A DNA stretch of 25,299 nucleotides from Cacconaster sp964598495 (lineage in GTDB: Bacteria > Bacteroidota > Bacteroidia > Bacteroidales > UBA932). Where the stretch lies: the NCBI GenBank assembly GCA_964598495.1, contig CAZRBY010000025.1:1-25299 (forward strand), in the 5' to 3' direction. The notes beneath the pieces are model-generated. The model was not told the DNA's origin. It was given only the letters and a program-made list of their open reading frames with translations, and made no database searches. The stretch's first letter is position 1. Each line of letters begins with the position of its first letter. The position numbers and the translations under genes were made by a program. Below are positions 21,438 to 25,299 of the stretch, one piece after another.

Positions 21438-23111
21438 ATGAAAAAATCTGTCAATAAACTGTTCGAAGAGAGTTTTAAAAAGAACTGGGACTGCCCGGCA
21501 CTCTCCGACTACAAAGGGCTCACTCTCAATTATCGCGATGTAGCACGAAGAATTGCAAAACTGCATATATTCTTCGAAAGCTGCGATATTGTCAAAGGAG
21601 ATAAAATTGCAGTTTGCGGCCGCAACCAGACCAACTGGGGAGTGGCTTTTCTTGCTGCACTAACATACGGAGCCGTACCCGTGCCAATTCTCCACGAATT
21701 TAAATCGGCAAACATACACCATTTGGTCAACCACTCCGACTCAAAACTTCTTTTTGTGGGAGACTCCATCTGGGAAAATCTCAACAGTGCTGAAATGCCG
21801 GATGTTGAGGCGATACTCTTGATGAATGACGTTAGTGTCGTATATGCAAAAGATGAGAAATACACATACGCCAGGGAGCATCTGAACGAGATGTTCGGAA
21901 AGAAATATCCCAACAGCTTTACTCCGGCAGATATCAAGTATTACGAGGACTCTCCCAATGAGCTTGCGATGATTAACTATACATCGGGAACTTCCGGCTT
22001 TTCAAAGGGAGTAATGCTGCCTTACAGATCTCTCCACTCCAATCTTCTTTTTGCGAAGGCAGTAGAACCACATCTCGATAACACTTCAAATCTTGTATCG
22101 ATGCTCCCCACCGCACATATGTATGGGATGATGTTCGAATTTATGATTATGATGTATGTAGGAGGCCATACACATTTTCTCACTAAACTGCCCAGCCCTA
22201 AAATTATTCTAGATGCCATGGGCACAATCAAACCGGACATAATTATAGCCGTTCCATTAATCATTGAGAAAATTTATAAGAAGATGCTTGCTCCCATCAT
22301 CAGCAAGAACAGGATAAAACTTTTGCTCAATCTCCCCGTAATTGATCAGATGATTCAGAAAAAGATACTTAACAGTATTGTCTCTGCGTTTGGTGGCAAG
22401 TTTAACGAGGTTATTATCGGAGGTGCTGCTTTAAACCGCGAGGCAGAAGCATTCTTCAAAAGAATCAACTTCCCTTTTACAGTGGGTTACGGCATGACCG
22501 AGTGTGGCCCCATCATTGCGTATGCGCCCTGGGATAAGACCAAACTCTACTCTTGCGGAAAAGCTGCTCCAAGAATGGAAATAAAGATTGACTCGAAAGA
22601 TCCCAAAAACATCCCCGGAGAAATCTATGTAAGAGGCGACAATGTCTTCCTTGGCTATTACAAAAACCAAGAGGCTACCGATGAAGTTCTCTCCAATGGT
22701 TGGTTAAAGACCGGCGATATGGGTGTCATGGACTCTGATGGATATCTCTTCCTTAGAGGTCGCAGTAAGAGTATGATTCTTGGTCCTTCCGGCCAGAACA
22801 TCTACCCGGAGGAGATAGAAAGCATCCTCAACAACCTGCCTTATGTGGTCGAGTCGCTGGTAGTTGAGGATAAATCCTCGCTGATTGCCCTTATCTATCC
22901 CGATTTTGATCAGGCTAATGAAGAGGGGCTTTCGGAGGAACAACTTCTCGAAAAACTTCAGGAAGACATCCAGATTGCCAATATCGAACTTCCCAATTAT
23001 TGTAAACTGGCCGGTGTTGAGATTGTACCTGAAGAATTTGAAAAAACCCCAAAACGCAGTATCAAGCGCTACATTTACCAAAGAAACAGCGCCCCTGCCG
23101 AAAGCAATTGA
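21438..23111 (+). CDS. AMP-dependent acyl ligase (long-chain acyl-CoA synthetase-like)
   Basis: This 557-aa ANL-superfamily adenylating enzyme has the P-loop TSGTSGFSKG (182-191), YGMTECGP (about 350), WLKTGDMG and the hinge RGRSKSMILGPSGQNIYPEE (about 440). It should activate a fatty or aryl acid with ATP and load it on CoA or a carrier. The C-terminal core reads KTPKRSIKRY (536-545). Aligned with the usual T-x-x-x-K-[IL]-K-R pattern, the catalytic lysine position holds S541, unless a nearby Lys substitutes. It lies 9 bp after the ABC exporter and 12 bp before the dCMP deaminase, in one operon. Confidence 0.88.
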   Translation: MKKSVNKLFEESFKKNWDCPALSDYKGLTLNYRDVARRIAKLHIFFESCDIVKGDKIAVCGRNQTNWGVAFLAALTYGAVPVPILHEFKSANIHHLVNHSDSKLLFVGDSIWENLNSAEMPDVEAILLMNDVSVVYAKDEKYTYAREHLNEMFGKKYPNSFTPADIKYYEDSPNELAMINYTSGTSGFSKGVMLPYRSLHSNLLFAKAVEPHLDNTSNLVSMLPTAHMYGMMFEFMIMMYVGGHTHFLTKLPSPKIILDAMGTIKPDIIIAVPLIIEKIYKKMLAPIISKNRIKLLLNLPVIDQMIQKKILNSIVSAFGGKFNEVIIGGAALNREAEAFFKRINFPFTVGYGMTECGPIIAYAPWDKTKLYSCGKAAPRMEIKIDSKDPKNIPGEIYVRGDNVFLGYYKNQEATDEVLSNGWLKTGDMGVMDSDGYLFLRGRSKSMILGPSGQNIYPEEIESILNNLPYVVESLVVEDKSSLIALIYPDFDQANEEGLSEEQLLEKLQEDIQIANIELPNYCKLAGVEIVPEEFEKTPKRSIKRYIYQRNSAPAESN

Positions 23112-23123
23112 TAGATAAACAAA

Positions 23124-23540
23124 ATGGATAATAACAAGCAATATAAATTTGACCTGAGCTATCTTGAGATGGCACAGGTATGGGCAAAAAACTCCTATTG
23201 TAAGCGCAAGCAGGTTGGAGCCCTAATTGTCAAGGACAGAATGATAATATCAGATGGATATAACGGCACGCCTTCAGGATTTGAAAATGTGTGTGAAGAT
23301 GAAACCGGTGTCACCAAGCCATATGTTCTCCACGCTGAGGCCAATGCCATTACCAAGGTAGCAAAGAGCGGTAACAGCAGTGAAGGTTCAACACTTTATG
23401 TGACTGCCTCTCCCTGTCTGGAATGCTCGAAACTCATAATACAGGCAGGAATAAAGAGAGTGGTCTATCACGAAGATTATCGCATTACCGATGGCATTGA
23501 CCTGCTCCGTAGGGCTGGTATTGAGGTTCAACAGTTGTAA
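23124..23540 (+). CDS. Deoxycytidylate deaminase
   Basis: This 138-aa zinc deaminase has the motif HAEANAI (H70, E72) and PCLEC (C98, C101), plus the dCMP-type substrate region GYNGTPSGF (45-53) followed by C57. These features match dCMP deaminase (ComEB type) rather than cytidine or guanine deaminase. It converts dCMP to dUMP for thymidylate synthesis, usually under dCTP/dTTP control. It is third in the operon, 12 bp after the ligase and 12 bp before the protease start. Confidence 0.93.
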   Translation: MDNNKQYKFDLSYLEMAQVWAKNSYCKRKQVGALIVKDRMIISDGYNGTPSGFENVCEDETGVTKPYVLHAEANAITKVAKSGNSSEGSTLYVTASPCLECSKLIIQAGIKRVVYHEDYRITDGIDLLRRAGIEVQQL

Positions 23541-23552
23541 TCCCCGTTGATC

Positions 23553-25136
23553 ATGAGCAATGACAAAACTATGAGAATACTGAGAATATCAGTATGGGTT
23601 ATAATCGTCCTGATGCTTGTCTTAATGATTCAGAGACTTCCCAAAAAGAATGTGGTGGATCTCGATTCCACAAAGGATGACTGGGCAAAACTGATGCTTG
23701 TGCTCAATAGTGTGGACAAGGATTACGTAGACGATATAGATCACAAGGCTGTAACGGAAAAACTCCTTCCTGCAGTTATGGCCGAACTTGATCCTCATTC
23801 GGTCTATCTTCCTCCTGTTGATCTGGAAAAAGCCGATGAGGCACTTCAAGGAGGATTTGACGGTATCGGCATTCAGTTTAATGTCCCCAATGATACGGCG
23901 ATAGTCACCAATGTCATTGCCGGAGGTCCTTCCGAGAAAGCGGGACTTCTCAGCGGAGACCGCATTATAAAGATTGACGACCAAAATGTTGCCGGAGTCA
24001 GTCTGCATCAGGATTCGATGGTGTCGATGATGAGAGGACCGAGGGGTACAAAGGTCAGACTTGAACTCAAAAGGAACGGTGAAGATAAACTGATACCCTT
24101 TACCATAGTCAGGGATATGATTCCCGTTAACAGCGTAGATGTGGCATTTATGATAAATGATACTACGGGATATATCAAACTTGCAAAATTTTCCAAGACA
24201 AGTTATTTCGAATTTCTACAGGCAACGCTTACCCTTCGTGAAAAGGGAATGAAACGACTTATATTCGATTTGAGGGACAATACAGGCGGGTATCTCGATC
24301 AGGCCATGATGCTCTCCAACGAATTTCTCGAAAAGGGTGATCTTGTGGTCTATATGGAGGGTAAAAACCGTCCACGCCAGGATTTTGTTGCGGATGGCAA
24401 AGGCAGTTGTAAAGATATCCAACTGGCTGTTCTAATTAATGAAGCTTCAGCCTCATCCAGCGAGATTTTCGCAGGCGCGATGCAGGACAACGACAGAGCT
24501 CTGATTTACGGTTTACGCTCATTTGGAAAGGGCCTTGTTCAGGAGCCGGTCTATTTTTCGGATGGATCAGGGATACGTCTGACAGTTGCCCGTTTCTATA
24601 CTCCTACGGGCAGATGTATACAGAAACCTTATTCCGACAAATACGATATGGATATCTATGAGCGATATGAGCACGGAGAAATGATGAGCGCGGACAGTAT
24701 CAAGGTTAACGATTCTCTCAAATATATTACTCCCGGAGGAAAGGTGGTTTATGGAGGTGGTGGTATAATTCCCGATGTTTTTGTACCAATTGACACGGTA
24801 GGAATCACTGATTATCTTATAAAGTGCAACCGTCAGAGTCTGGTTGTCAAGTTTGCCAACAAATTCAGCGACAAGCACCGTGCACGTATGAGAGGTATAA
24901 ATGATATGGATGCTCTCTACGCTTTTTTTGCCGAGTATAATCTAAAGAAGGAGTTTATCGAATATACAACGGCTAATGGTGTTGTCCCTTCGGATTCGGA
25001 CTGGGAGATTTCGGGAGAAATAATAATGACACAGGTTAAGGCGGTTATCGGCAGATATACACCAATGGATGATGATGCATTCTATCCGATTTATCTGAAG
25101 AATGATAATGTTGTCCGTAGAGCACTGGGAGAGTAA
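23553..25136 (+). CDS. S41-family C-terminal processing protease
   Basis: Counted from the ATG at 23553 this is a 527-aa protein; a TTG two codons earlier or an ATG at 23571 are alternatives. A single N-terminal membrane segment (about 8-27) anchors it facing the periplasm. A PDZ domain (about 98-185) has GGFDGIGIQF and GGPSEKAGLLSGDRIIKID. The S41 catalytic domain follows: FDLRDNTGGYLDQA (238-251), the nucleophile serine in NEASASSSEIFAG (296-308) and the lysine base K326 in SFGKGLVQ. It belongs with CtpA/Prc tail-specific proteases that trim or degrade envelope proteins from the C-terminus. The C-terminal 130 residues form the usual helical tail. It is last in the operon, with no terminator visible afterwards. 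Confidence 0.93.
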   Translation: MSNDKTMRILRISVWVIIVLMLVLMIQRLPKKNVVDLDSTKDDWAKLMLVLNSVDKDYVDDIDHKAVTEKLLPAVMAELDPHSVYLPPVDLEKADEALQGGFDGIGIQFNVPNDTAIVTNVIAGGPSEKAGLLSGDRIIKIDDQNVAGVSLHQDSMVSMMRGPRGTKVRLELKRNGEDKLIPFTIVRDMIPVNSVDVAFMINDTTGYIKLAKFSKTSYFEFLQATLTLREKGMKRLIFDLRDNTGGYLDQAMMLSNEFLEKGDLVVYMEGKNRPRQDFVADGKGSCKDIQLAVLINEASASSSEIFAGAMQDNDRALIYGLRSFGKGLVQEPVYFSDGSGIRLTVARFYTPTGRCIQKPYSDKYDMDIYERYEHGEMMSADSIKVNDSLKYITPGGKVVYGGGGIIPDVFVPIDTVGITDYLIKCNRQSLVVKFANKFSDKHRARMRGINDMDALYAFFAEYNLKKEFIEYTTANGVVPSDSDWEISGEIIMTQVKAVIGRYTPMDDDAFYPIYLKNDNVVRRALGE

Positions 25137-25144
25137 TATTGGTG

Positions 25145-25192
25145 CGTGATACGTGTTGCGTGTTACGGGGTATTATTTTGTGTTGCGAGGTG
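25145..25192. repeat. Degenerate 7-bp repeat tract, second locus
   Basis: Starting 8 nt after the protease stop, heptamers CGTGATA, CGTGTTG, CGTGTTA and CGGGGTA run without gap, and CGAGGTG follows after 13 nt. On the opposite strand they fit the same YAnCnCG pattern as the tract at 9436-9456, and 25179-25192 is the exact reverse complement of 14 bases of it. The rest of the window to 25299 holds no gene; it is AT-rich toward the end and contains TCCTGAAAAAAGTTGACA (25253-25270), possibly the edge of an element outside the window. Confidence 0.5.
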
Positions 25193-25299
25193 CCTAAAAG
25201 TAGATTGATAAGCTAGGTAGGCGTCAGAAAGCCCTTAAGCGTATTTGTCTCGTCCTGAAAAAAGTTGACACATTTTGTTAAACTTTATTGTCTTCACTT

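Noticed and set aside
1..25299. CRISPR arrays, prophage, defence or toxin-antitoxin genes
   Set aside because: No spaced direct repeats of CRISPR size, no integrase, capsid, nuclease-effector or small paired toxin-antitoxin genes were seen.

Overview
The window reads as chromosomal DNA of a Bacteroidota bacterium, most likely of the order Bacteroidales. The evidence is the many promoters matching the phylum-specific -7 box TAnnTTTG, start codons with little Shine-Dalgarno sequence, seven genes for predicted lipoproteins, and characteristic gene pairs (serC-serA-DUF1015, pyrB-pyrI, a GH109 glycosidase beside a FucP-type permease). TGA is a normal stop here: it ends recQ, the ABC exporter and the AMP-ligase. 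The region is mostly core metabolism. I see no phage, CRISPR array or complete transposon.

Layout. 1-282: terminator of an upstream gene, then a minus-strand tRNA-Pro with the unusual anticodon AGG. 283-3766: MalY/PatB-type aminotransferase, a convergent TlpA-like thioredoxin lipoprotein, a GNAT acetyltransferase and a small AT-rich lipoprotein behind a perfect 26-bp tandem duplication. 3816-9430: a probable amino-sugar cluster of GH109 glycosidase lipoprotein, MFS sugar permease and ROK kinase, followed by a peptide deformylase with an export signal and an unrecognised lipoprotein. 9491-14884 (minus strand): a serine operon serC-serA-DUF1015 and a pyrimidine operon yigZ-pyrB-pyrI, separated by a strong bidirectional terminator from the preceding convergent gene. 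The yigZ frame is broken by one in-frame TGA. 14850-18444: a pRiA4b ORF-3-like gene overlapping miaA, with recQ convergent and overlapping miaA by 61 bp. 18555-25136: an FKBP-type isomerase lipoprotein, then a tight four-gene operon of ABC exporter, AMP-dependent acyl ligase, dCMP deaminase and S41 protease. 25137-25299 holds short heptamer repeats and no gene.

How the genes fit together. GH109, permease and ROK kinase would release, import and phosphorylate an amino sugar, probably GalNAc or GlcNAc. SerC and SerA convert 3-phosphoglycerate to phosphoserine; no serB is present and DUF1015 is the third member. PyrB and PyrI form the regulated aspartate transcarbamoylase.

I do not see a clear new multi-gene system. 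The best candidates for new biology are: a terminator-like hairpin written into the signal-peptide codons of the exported deformylase; the export of that deformylase itself; two interleaved, near-palindromic divergent promoters between yigZ and the miaA operon; the in-frame TGA in yigZ; the A34-containing tRNA-Pro; and degenerate 7-bp repeats at two gene ends 16 kb apart.
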